Shown piece after piece: positions 44,301-54,226 of a stretch of DNA of 64,000 nucleotides (the stretch's first letter is position 1; every line of letters starts with the position of its first letter). The translations under genes and the position numbers were made by a program. Source of the DNA: Symsagittifera roscoffensis (Eukaryota > Xenacoelomorpha > Acoela > Convolutidae). The notes below the pieces were generated by a model that saw only the letters and a program-made list of their open reading frames with translations, was not told the origin of the DNA and did not search any database. The stretch covers positions 77,321,396 to 77,385,395 of the forward strand of contig NC_087065.1 of the NCBI RefSeq assembly GCF_963678635.1, read 5' to 3'.

Positions 44301-47300
44301 ATGCGCTTTCTTTCTAGATGCTCATTCAAAGTAGATGTCAATTACCTGGTGTTCTCAATTCAGTGATACCCAGAATAAGTTCACTAACTGTTTCTGCGCT
44401 TTCTTTCTAGATGCTCATTCGAAGTAGATGTCAATTACCTGGTGTTCTCAATTCAGTGATACCCAGAATAAGTTCACTAACTATTTATGCGCTTTCTTTC
44501 TAGATGCTCATTCGAAGTAGATGTCAATTACCTGGTGTTCGCAATTCAGTGATACCCAGAATAAGTTCACTAACTATTTCTGCGCTTTCTTTCTAGATGC
44601 TCATTCGAAGTAGATGTCAATTACCTGGTGTCCCAATTCAGTGATACCCGGAATAAGTTCACTAACTATTTAAGCGCTTTCTTTCTAGATGCTCATTCGA
44701 AGTAGATGTCAATTACCTGGTGTTCGCAATTCAGTGATACCCAGAATAAGTTCACTAACTATTTATGCGCTTTCTTTCTAGATGCTCATTCGAAGTAGAT
44801 GTCAATTATCTGGTGTTCCCAATTCAGTAATACCCAGAATAAGTTCACTAACTATTTATGCGCTTTCTTTCTAGATGCTCATTCGAAGTAGATGTCAATT
44901 ACCTGGTGTTCCCAATTCAGTGATACCCAGAATAAGTTCACTAACTATTTATGCGCTTTCTTTCTAGATGCTCATTCGAAGTAGATGTCAATTACCTGGT
45001 GTTCCCAATTCAGTGATACCCAGAATAAGTTCACTAACTATTTATGCGCTTTCTTTCTAGATGCTCATTCGAAGTAGATGTCAATTACCTGGTGTTCCCA
45101 ATTCAGTGATACCCAGAATAAGTTCACTAACTATTTCTGCGCTTTCTTTCTAGATGCTCATTCGAAGTAGATGTCAATTACCTGGTGTCCCAATTCAGTG
45201 ATACCCGGAATAAGTTCACTAACTATTTAAGCGCTTTCTTTCTAGATGCTCATTCGAAGTAGATGTCAATTACCTGGTGTTCGCAATTCAGTGATATCCA
45301 GAATAAGTTCACTAACTATTTATGCGCTTTCTTTCTAGATGCTCATTCGAAGTAGATGTCAATTATCTGGTGTTCCCAATTCAGTGATACCCAGAATAAG
45401 TTCACTAACTATTTATGCGCTTTCTTTCTAAATGCTCATTCGAAGTAGATGTCAATTACCTGGTGTTCCCAATTCAGTGATACCCAGAATAAGTTCACTA
45501 ACTATTTATGCGCTTTCTTTCTAGATGCTCATTCGAAGTAGATGTCAATTACCTGGTGTTCGCAATTCAGTGATACCCAGAATAAGTTCACTAACTATTT
45601 CTGCGCTTTCTTTCTAGATGCTCATTCGAAGTAGATGTCAATTACCGGGTGTCCCAATTCAGTGATACCCGGAATAAGTTCACTAACTATTTAAGCGCTT
45701 TCTTTCTAGATGCTCATTCGAAGTAGATGTCAATTACCTGGTGTTCGCAATTCAGTGATACCCAGAATAAGTTCACTAACTATTTATGCGCTTTCTTTCT
45801 AGATGCTCATTCGAAGTAGATGTCAATTATCTGGTGTTCCCAATTCAGTAATACCCAGAATAAGTTCACTAACTATTTATGCGCTTTCTTTCTAGATGCT
45901 CATTCGAAGTAGATGTCAATTACCTGGTGTTCCCAATTCAGTGATACCCAGAATAAGTTCACTAACTATTTATGCGCTTTCTTTCTAGATGCTCATTCGA
46001 AGTAGATGTCAATTACCTGGTGTTCTCAATTCACTGATACCCAGAATAAGTTCACTAACTATTTATGCGCTTTCTTTCTAGATGCTCATTCGAAGTAGAC
46101 GTCAATTACCTGGTGTTCCCAATTCGGTGATACCCAGAATAAGTTCACTAACTATTTATGCGCTTTCTTTCTAGATGCTCATTCGAAGTAGATGTCAATT
46201 ACCTGGTGTTCCCAATTCAGTGATACCCGGAATAAATTCACCAACTATTTATGCGCTTTCTTTCTAGATGCTCATTCGAAGTAGATGTCAATTACCTGGT
46301 GTTCCCAATTCGGCGATACCCAGAATAAGTTCACTAACTATTTATGCGCTTTCTTTCTAGATGCTCATTCGAAGTAGATGTCAATTACCTGGTGTTCCCA
46401 ATTCAGTGATACCCAGAATAAGTTCACTAACTATTTATGCGCTTTCTTTCTAGATGCTCATTCGAAGTAGATGTCAATTACCTGGTGTTCCCAATTCAGT
46501 GATACCCAGAATAAGTTCACTAACTATTTCTGCGGTTTCTTTCTAGATGCTCATTCGAAGTAGATGTCAATTACCTGGTGTCCCAATTCAGTGATACCCG
46601 GAATAAGTTCACTAACTATTTAAGCGCTTTCTTTCTAGATGCTCATTCGAAGTAGATGTCAATTACCTGGTGTTCGCAATTCAGTGATACCCAGAATAAG
46701 TTCACTAACTATTTATGCGCTTTCTTTATAGATGCTCATTCGAAGTAGATGTCAATTATCTGGTGTTCCCAATTCAGTGATACCCAGAATAAGTTCACTA
46801 ACTATTTATGCGCTTTCTTTCTAAATGCTCATTCGAAGTAGATGTCAATTACCTGGTGTTCCCAATTCAGTGATACCCAGAATAAGTTCACTAACTATTT
46901 ATGCGCTTTCTTTCTAGATGCTCATTCGAAGTAGATGTCAATTACCTGGTGTTCCCAATTCAGTGATACCCAGAATAAGTTCACTAACTATTTATGCGCT
47001 TTCTTTCTAGATGCTCATTCGAAGTAGACGTCAATTACCTGGTGTTCCCAATTCGGTGATACCCAGAATAAGTTCACTAACTATTTATGCGCTTTCTTTC
47101 TAGATGCTCATTCGAAGTAGATGTCAATTACCTGGTGTTCCCAATTCAGTGATACCCGGAATAAATTCACCAACTATTTATGCGCTTTCTTTCTAGATGC
47201 TCATTCGAAGTAGATGTCAATTACCTGGTGTTCCCAATTCAGTGATACCCAGAATAAGTTCACTAACTATTTATGCGCTTTCTTTCTAGATGCTCATTCG

Positions 47301-48120
47301 AAGTAGACGTCAATTACCTGGTGTTCCCAATTCGGTGATACCCAGAATAAGTTCACTAACTATTTATGCGCTTTCTTTCTAGATGCTCATTCGAAGTAGA
47401 TGTCAATTACCTGGTGTTCCCAATTCAGTGATACCCGGAATAAATTCACCAACTATTTATGCGCTTTCTTTCTAGATGCTCATTCGAAGTAGATGTCAAT
47501 TACCTGGTGTTCCCAATTCGGCGATACCCAGAATAAGTTCACTAACTATTTATGCGCTTTCTTTATAGATGCTCATTCGAAGTAGATGTCAATTATCTGG
47601 TGTTCCCAATTCAGTGATACCCAGAATAAGTTCACTAACTATTTATGCGCTTTCTTTCTAAATGCTCATTCGAAGTAGATGTCAATTACCTGGTGTTCCC
47701 AATTCAGTGATACCCAGAATAAGTTCACTAACTATTTATGCGCTTTCTTTCTAGATGCTCATTCGAAGTAGATGTCAATTACCTGGTGTTCCCAATTCAG
47801 TGATACCCAGAATAAGTTCACTAACTATTTATGCGCTTTCTTTCTAGATGCTCATTCGAAGTAGACGTCAATTACCTGGTGTTCCCAATTCGGTGATACC
47901 CAGAATAAGTTCACTAACTATTTATGCGCTTTCTTTCTAGATGCTCATTCGAAGTAGATGTCAATTACCTGGTGTTCCCAATTCAGTGATACCCGGAATA
48001 AATTCACCAACTATTTATGCGCTTTCTTTCTAGATGCTCATTCGAAGTAGATGTCAATTACCTGGTGTTCCCAATTCGGCGATACCCAGAATAAGTTCAC
48101 TAACTATTTATGCGCTTTCT
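38400..48120 (+). repeat. Distinct satellite variant domain (agacgtc / attcggcgat / tttaagcg units)
   Basis: This part has its own variant set. An ordered block agacgtcaatt + attcggtgat, then cccggaataaattcac(c), then attcggcgat recurs at about 39408, 40617, 42290, 43869, 46098, 47027, 47306 and 47866. A second block has a 1-bp-deleted unit (ggtgtcccaattc) with tttaagcg, followed by gtgttcgcaattc and attatctggtg units, at about 39002, 40210, 41140, 42811, 43276, 44671, 45228, 45692 and 46621. Spacings are near multiples of 93 bp. Most of the array's net 17-bp loss is in or just before this domain, because the 1-bp-deleted unit was itself amplified. Confidence 0.85.
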
Positions 48121-49865
48121 TTCTAGATGCTCATTCGAAGTAGATATCAATTACCTGGTGTTCCCAATTCAGTGATACCCAGAATAAGTTCACTAACTAT
48201 TTATGCGCTTTCTTTCTAGATGCTCATTCGAAGTAGATGTCAATTACCTGGTGTTCCCAATTCAGTGATACCCAGAATAAGTTCACTAACTATTTATGCG
48301 CTTTCTTTCTAGATGCTCATTCGAAGTAGATGTCAATTACCTGGTGTTCCCAATTCAGTGATACCCAGAATAAGTTCACTAACTTTTTATGCGCTTTCTT
48401 TCTAGATGCTCATTTGAAGTAGATGTCAATTACCTGGTGTTCCCAATTCAGTGATACCCAGAATAAGTTCACTAACTATTTATGTGCTTTCTTTCTAGAT
48501 GCTCATTCGAAGTAGATGCCAATTACCTGGTGTTCCCAATTCAGTGATACCCAGAATAAGTTCACTAACTATTTATGCGCTTTCTTTCTAGATGCTCATT
48601 CGAAGTAGATGTCAATTACCTGGTGTTCCCAATTCAGTGATACCCGGAATAAATTCACTAACTATGTATGCGCTTTCTTTCTAGATGCTCATTCGAAGTA
48701 GATGTCAATTACCTGGTGTTCCCAATTCGGTGATACCCAGAATAAGTTCACTAACTATTTATGCGCTTTCTTTCTAGATGCTCATTCGAAGTAGATGTCA
48801 ATTACCTGGTGTTCCCAATTCAGTGATACCCAGAATAAGTTCACTAACTATTTATGCGCTTTCTTTCTAGATGCTCATTCGAAGTAGATGTCAATTACCT
48901 GGTGTTCCCAATTCAGTGATACCCAGAATAAGTTCACTAACTATTTATGCGCTTTCTTTCTAGATGCTCATTCGAAGTAGATGTCAATTACCTGGTGTTC
49001 CCAATTCAGTGATACCCAGAATAAGTTCACTAACTTTTTATGCGCTTTCTTTCTAGATGCTCATTCGAAGTAGATGTCAATTACCTGGTGTTCCCAATTC
49101 AGTGATACCCAGAATAAGTTCACTAACTATTTATGTGCTTTCTTTCTAGATGCTCATTCGAAGTAGATGTCAATTACCTGGTGTTCCCAATTCAGTGATG
49201 CCCAGAATAAGTTCACTAACTATTTATGCGCTTTCTTTCTAGATGCTCATTCGAAGTAGATGTCAATTACCTGGTGTTCCCAATTCAGTGATACCCGGAA
49301 TAAGTTCACTAACTATTAATGCGCTTTCTTTCTAGATGCTCATTCGAAGTAGATGTCAATTACCTGGTGTTCCCAATTCGGTGATACCCAGAATAAGTTC
49401 ACTAACTATTTATGCGCTTTCTTTCTAGATGCTCATTCGAAGTAGATGTCAATTACCTGGTGTTCCCAATTCAGTGATACCCAAAATAAGTTCACTAACT
49501 ATTTATGCGCTTTCTTTCTAGATGCTCATTCGAAGTAGATGTCAATTACCTGGTGTTCCCAATTCAGTGATACCCAGAATAAGTTCACTAACTATTTATG
49601 CGCTTTCTTTCTAGATGCTCATTCGAAGTAGATGTCAATTACCTGGTGTTCCCAATTCAGTGATACCCAGAATAAGTTCACTAACTATTTATGCGCTTTC
49701 TTTCTAGATGCTCATTCGAAGTAGATGTCAATTACCTGGTGTTCCCAATTCAGTGATACCCAGAATAAGTTCACTAACTATTTATGCGCTTTCTTTCTAG
49801 ATGCTCATTCGAAGTAGATGTCAATTACCTGGTGTTCCCAATTCAGTGATACCCAGAATAAGTTC

Positions 49866-50400
49866 CTGCCGGAATCGCTTCTTTTAAAACGAGTAATAAT
49901 ACTCTTAACATTTTCTCCAAGAAACGTCCGATGATGCTGCTCGCTTTGAATCTGAGTGCTGCAGCGAATAATATATCCTGGGATTCTAGTAGTTTGCCTT
50001 GAATATTTATTTGGAATATAAGTGAAGGGTATCGATCTTGGTAAATCGTTTTTAATTCGACGTTACCAATTTCTTATTATTACTATATTATCTTTGAATG
50101 ATTTTGCTAACTATTTCGATCAGTTGATTTCATTTCGGCCTGCTGTTTGAATAGTTTCATTGAACATTTGAAATAGGTTCTCAGCAAAATGACGGATTAA
50201 CTTGTAAAAATAAAATTCTTAAAAAATCAATTAAGATGCACTCTTTCGTTTGCGCGATGCTCTGTTATTTTATCAAAAAAATCATCTTACTATTTTTGGC
50301 TTCAACTTTGGCTCCAAAATTAACTTTTAACTTTTTTGCGAATCTGGTTTTGTACAGAATCCTATCTCTCAAAAGATAACCAACATCGCCATGCCAATCC
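49866..50400. other. Satellite flank, no gene seen
   Basis: The array stops inside a unit after ...cagaataagttc (49865) and A+T-rich sequence follows. I see no long open frame, RNA gene or repeat. The first bases after the edge (ctgccggaatcgc) resemble those following the isolated old monomer at 50706 (ctttgtcggaaaaaacagtcgc). Confidence 0.6.
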
Positions 50401-50620
50401 CTTATTCTGAGCGAGTTGGAGTATTGTAGCAGCTACTCCTTCAGGTTGCATAAGTATGTTTTAAAGAAACTACAAGAAATGCAGAAGGCAGCTTGCCGAT
50501 TTGCGAACTCAAAAAAGGGATTCCCACATAATCCATCCACATGAGTTGGCTTTCGGCGAGAGTAACTGAAGACGAGAGTACAAGATTTTGAGTACCTTTT
50601 TAAATGATGTTAACCGCCGC
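50401..50620 (+). pseudogene. LINE-like reverse transcriptase C-terminal scrap
   Basis: From 50401 one frame reads LILSELEYCSSYSF, then RLHKYVLKKLQEMQKAACRF, up to about 50512. This resembles the segment after the RT catalytic core in CR1/L2/Jockey-type LINEs (pattern LxxSxLxYCxSxxxxLxxxxLxxLQxxQxxAxR). After a stop and a frame change, a second stretch reads RREYKILSTFLNDVNRRYL, which could be the following region of the same protein class. No catalytic FADD motif or endonuclease is present, so this would be a short dead fragment. It is not a copy of the LINE at 51872-57416, whose corresponding region differs. Assignment is by motif pattern only. Confidence 0.45.
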
Positions 50621-50706
50621 TATTTACGTGCTGCGTATTCGAGGATTTCATTCGAAATAGATATTAATTACGTGCTCTCCCCAAATTGGTGATACCCAGA
50701 ATAATT
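50621..50706 (+). repeat. Single diverged satellite monomer outside the array
   Basis: This stretch aligns over almost a full unit with the 93-bp satellite: tatttacgtgctgcg against tatttatgcgctttc, ttcattcgaaatagat against gctcattcgaagtagat, attaattacgtgctctcccc against gtcaattacctggtgttccc, then ggtgatacccagaataa identical for 16 of 17 bases. Identity is roughly 70-75% by eye, far below that within the array. It is in the same orientation, about 0.75 kb from the array edge. It may be an old leftover or something close to the single-copy ancestor. Confidence 0.8.
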
Positions 50707-51416
50707 CCTTTGTCGGAAAAAACAGTCGCTTATTGAGGAGGCAAGCGTTGGAGTACTCTCACAGAAAATTGAGATATTTTGAGAACGAAAATTGCTGTAC
50801 AAAACAGCACTCATGATGAGAATATTGATTGTTGACTTCGCGTATGTTTCCGTGAGTTCGGATCATTTTATACTCAAACAGGTTTTCAGGTTAAAGTTCC
50901 ATTCAGGTTTCATTTCAAAGAGTATGATATGCGCCTATACGAGCGAGAGAACGAGTTATCTGATTGATTTCAGAGAGCCAATTTTCCGAATTGACTGTTA
51001 TGTGGTTTTCAGCGCATAAATTTGACTGAAATAGCGTCGTATTTTTTTTGTTCTCTTTAAAGAATTGAAACAAAAGCACTCGAAGATTAGCCCAATTTAA
51101 GTTCAAATTTGAGGCCAAATTTTTATACATAGCAGCAAAAACCCTGTGAAGTGATATACGTTATAGATTGTTCATCTGATTCATTTTTTGAAGAAGACGG
51201 GCTCCATTAAAGTTTCTATATTCCAGCGAAAACAACTAAAAAAAAAAAAACTCTACGAATCATTTCAAAAATAAAACCCTACAGAACAGCCAAAATCTCA
51301 CATTAAATTATAGCATTGAGAGCTTGGTAACCATTAATTATTTGAAACCTAGCCAACTGACAGTTGAAAAAGACCAATGAACGCAAGGAAACAGAAAAAA
51401 CTGCCTGATAGTTTGA
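50707..51416. other. Non-coding stretch, no gene seen
   Basis: A+T-rich sequence with a 12-A run ending near 51250. Open frames of 71-75 codons on both strands around 50792-51130 overlap each other and show no recognisable motif, so I do not call them. It ends at the A-run that begins the first 455-bp direct repeat. Confidence 0.5.
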
Positions 51417-51871
51417 AAAAAAATTCTATTTTCGAACTTGGAAAGAGCTTGAAGAGCATACAATATATGATGTTAAAGCTCTTTAAATTTTTAAGAACAA
51501 TTTGGTGATTGGTGCTTTTTTGACAAAATCAATTCAATTTAAGAGAACTGGATTATCAATAGGTAACGTTTCAATAACGAAACTTTGCTCACTTTTGACC
51601 ATTTGCCGAGTGAACGCTCGCGCTTTATCAATTTAGCTACGCCATTAGACAAAAATTCGTTTGAAAAGCCCGCGGATAACAAAATGTTATGCATTCCAAC
51701 TAAACCTAGCTACTATACAGCTAATTGATAGATCAAGTTAAACTGTGTTTCTTTTCTAGCTTTGACAAACTTCAAACTTTTGAGCAAGCTGTATTCGTGT
51801 TTGGACATCTGTGTCCCAAATTAAATTGTCCGAAAGACTGAAAAATACCTAGACTAAACATCGCTAGACAA
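51417..51871 (+). repeat. 455-bp direct repeat, left copy, abutting the LINE 5' end
   Basis: This segment, starting in an A-run before attctattttcgaacttgg and ending ...aacatcgctagacaa, is repeated at 57417-57870. By eye the copies differ at about nine positions including one 1-bp indel, about 98% identity. The right end is exactly where LINE-specific sequence (aagagcaatcg...) begins. It lacks TG...CA ends and any primer-binding-site arrangement, so it is not a normal LTR. The simplest reading is a very long target-site duplication or a pre-existing duplicated target; see findings. Confidence 0.85.
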
Positions 51872-51954
51872 AAGAGCAATCGAATTCAATGAACAGTCGG
51901 TTCTAATTTTCTCGCTTACGCTTTCAACCAACACAAAAAATTGAAACTTTAAAA

Positions 51955-52763
51955 ATGACGTCTGAATTTATTTCAAAGTTTGAAACGGTAAAAGATTCCC
52001 TTGATTCTAAAACAAAGGACTTATTTGAAAGCCTCGTTATCTGCCTGCAGGGAAAAGACTCTGAAATTAGGAATCTATTGAATCGTGTGAATTATCTGAA
52101 GTTAAAGTTAACGAATTGGAGAGATATTCGTCTAAAGACTGCGTTATAATTCAAAACTTACCAATGCTTCATGGAAACATTATTCGGGATGTACTGGATT
52201 TATTCAACAATATTTTGGGACTTGATGTATCGGATTACGACTTGAAGGCGTGTCATCCCCTGGGTATCGTGAGTAGGAACCAGAAAACGTCTGTGATTGT
52301 AAAATTTGTGTATTTTGAGACAAAAAATAGAGTTTACGGGAGGAAAAATTTTTGAAAAATGAATGGTGGTTTCCGCAGACATAATCTTATAGATGAAAAA
52401 GATGCTGATGAAATATTCGCGCGAAAAAATCCTTTGCTTCTAAAATCGAATGCTCGGGGATTCAATTCTACTGTAAGACCGCAATTTAATATGACAAAAT
52501 CTGGACGAAACACTCTTCTTGGAAAAACTCGCGATGATTCTCTGAAAAGAGGTCGACAAATATCACCAGATCTGGACAATAAGCAACTTATGATTGAACT
52601 TGCTCAATATACATCTGATCCAGTTGGGTTATTCAATTACGTTCAAACTTTACAAAGGGACTCTCCTGATGCTAAACAAGTCTACCATGGGAATAAAAAT
52701 GACGTCATGGAAACTATGCATAGTAGTGTTGCGTTAACAAGCGTTGACACTATATCAAACTAA
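51955..52763 (+). pseudogene. LINE ORF1 (coiled coil plus nucleic-acid-binding-type domain), broken
   Basis: It starts at ATG 51955. The first part (51955 to about 52095) is charged and helical with heptad-like spacing (FETVKDSLDSKTKDLFESL), as expected for the coiled coil of a LINE ORF1 protein. A frameshift near 52090-52100 moves the reading to the frame of ELERYSSKDCVIIQNLP, then FNNILGLDVSDYDLKACHPL and SVIVKFVYFETKNRVYGRKN. That central pattern is typical of ORF1 proteins that bind the element RNA. An in-frame TGA at 52353-52355 follows, then the same frame continues from 52359 as a basic, polar tail to TAA 52761. The real ORF1 would be about 265 residues. There are two lesions, so it is not functional. 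Confidence 0.75.
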
Positions 52764-53500
52764 TCCACTTTAGTTTCTTTTGATTTGCCGTATTCTGGTT
52801 TCACGGTTAACTTAGTAGCACTCGAAATAGAAGGGAAAATGGTAAAAGAAAACGTATTTTTTATGAATGTTCGATCATTGCGGAGCCATTATGACCAACT
52901 TTCGATACTTGTTGCTTTACTAATTAAAGTGCCAATGATTTTAGCGCTTTGTGAGACATGGCTTACAGACAATGACCCAACTATTCTTTACAGTATTGAC
53001 GGTTTTTCAAAAATTGAAAATGTAAACAGAAAAAATAAGAAAGGAGGGGGATTAGCTTTTTTTTGTGCGGAAAGGTTTTGATTTCAAAACACGAGTTTTT
53101 GATAATCCACTGGAGCACTTTGTAATTAGCATTATTGATAACAACGCAATTTTATATAATTTTCGTTTAATTTATAGAGCACTATCAACTAATTTGCTTG
53201 ATTTTTGGCTAATTTTTGATGCTGCTGAATGAACTCAAATCGTTGAAAGGAGAGCTATGCATCATGGGAGATTTTAACATTGACATACTTACTTCAGGAG
53301 CAACTAGTCTACAAAAAACCTATCGTGATTTATTAGCTGATTTTGACCGAGAAATGCTAAATAGTGAAGCAACAAGAGTAACTTTAAACAGTTAAACATG
53401 TATCGATCATATCATTTCACCAACAAAGGTTGAAGTTAATACAATTTGTTGCAATGTCAGTGACCATTATGCGCTTCTGACTGAGGTCAAAATTAATAGC
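52764..53500 (+). pseudogene. LINE ORF2 endonuclease, first (left) duplicate, broken
   Basis: It follows the ORF1 stop in the same frame; the first ATG is 52839. Endonuclease motifs are MNVRSLRSHYDQL, ALCETWLTDND and GGGLAFF. A T-run of 8 at 53057-53064 (7 in the right copy at 54660-54666) shifts the frame right after GGGLAFF. A further frame change near 53200, shared with the right copy, is needed to reach ELCIMGDFNIDIL, the metal-binding endonuclease motif. A private TAA (gttaaacatg, near 53393) follows; SDHYALLTEV is visible near 53460. This copy was broken both before and after the duplication. Confidence 0.8.
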
Positions 53501-53533
53501 AAACAAACCGTAACAGACCAGCAAAAGCTACAA

Positions 53534-54226
53534 TTGCGAAATATTGAGAAATTGAAAAATTCGAATAAAATTGTGAATTTTCTGTTTTTATTACAACACA
53601 AACTGCAGAAACTTTCTTTGTTCAGTTCAACGTCAAATGAAAATCTTTTAAAAATTTCTGAAATTATGCTAGATACTTTCGATGTTTTGCGCTATTACAC
53701 TATCGTGTCATTAAAAAATCGTCTTGGGTGAATGGATGTTTGAAAAATTTATGCCGATATCGCGATTACATACATAAAAAAAATTGTAGAGATCCCCAGT
53801 GAACAAAATCAGTTAAATTACAAAAAAGTACGGAACAAAGTGAAAAGGAGGGTCAGGGAAAGTAAAAGACAATACTTCGATAAACATTTTTCTAAATGTA
53901 ATGATAGCAAACAAATGTTTCAAATTTTTTAACACTTTTTGCGGAAAGAAAAGAAAGGATCAGATCGAATTGACATCAGACGAACTTAATGATTTTTTTG
54001 TTATCATTGGCTCAAAATTAGCAAATATATGTGAGTTTAAATCATTGCCTCGTATAAGTCGAGTCTTAAATAGTTGCATTTTCCGACCTGCTGATGTTAA
54101 TGAAATTGAGAACATTATACTTGCTCTTAAAAACAAAAAAACATGTGATCATGATGGTTTCAGCAATGAGATGATTAAGTTGTGCTCACCAGTCATCAGT
54201 CCTTATTTGGTTCAATGCTTCAACAC
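53534..54226 (+). pseudogene. LINE ORF2 linker and start of RT, first duplicate, truncated
   Basis: This is the linker between endonuclease and RT (RNIEKLKNSNKIVNFLFLL...) and the first RT block (NEIENIILALKNKKTCDHDG), ending at LVQCFNT. There the sequence jumps at 54227 back into late ORF1 sequence at a ttgg shared by both partners. It carries frameshifts relative to the right copy (near 53686 a lost T; near 53930 an extra T). It has no catalytic RT motif, so it could never work alone. It exists only because of the tandem duplication. Confidence 0.85.

Larger units (their letters stand above)
1..49865 (+). repeat. 93-bp tandem satellite array, about 536 monomers, one orientation
   Basis: The whole span is one 93-bp unit repeated head to tail. 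A consensus copy lies at 49706-49798; anchors in each unit are TTCGAAGTAGATGTCAATTA, GTGATACCCAGAATAAG and GCGCTTTCTTTCTAGATG. From the first unit start at 61 to the last at 49799 there are 535 periods with a net loss of only 17 bp, through indels of 1-3 bp (for example a 2-bp loss near 690, a 3-bp gain near 11608, and many 1-bp losses at 37.9-46 kb). Most copies differ from consensus at about 0-4 positions. Consensus G+C is about 38%. No unit is inverted and no foreign insertion interrupts the array. It starts mid-unit at the left edge, so the true array is longer. The right end is abrupt. Arrays of this size usually lie in pericentromeric or other heterochromatin; that is inference here. Confidence 0.99.
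52624..54226 (+). repeat. 1603-bp internal tandem duplication, left unit
   Basis: 52624-54226 is repeated immediately at 54227-55829 with an offset of 1603 bp (for example the ctgccgtattctgg region at 52785 and 54388). By eye the units differ at about 20 positions (about 98-99% identity). The junction reads ...caacacttgg|gttattcaattacg, joining early RT to late ORF1 with a 4-base ttgg overlap. Some lesions are shared (a frame change before the GDFNIDIL motif) and some private (T-run length, a TAA in each unit at different codons). Confidence 0.95.

Noticed and set aside
1-49865. CRISPR-like array
   Set aside because: Units are contiguous 93-mers with no unique spacers, and the surrounding sequence is eukaryotic.
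1-49865. CENP-B-box-like motif in the monomer (TTCGAAGTAGATGTC)
   Set aside because: The first part matches the TTCGnnnnAnn half, but the required CGGG half is TGTC in every unit. I do not claim CENP-B binding.
50792-51130. Overlapping open frames of 75 (plus) and 71 (minus) codons
   Set aside because: They overlap on opposite strands, have no recognisable motif and lie in A+T-rich flank between element relics.
52200-52579. Minus-strand open frames of 60 and 81 codons
   Set aside because: Antisense shadows of LINE ORF1; the plus-strand reading has the expected domain order.
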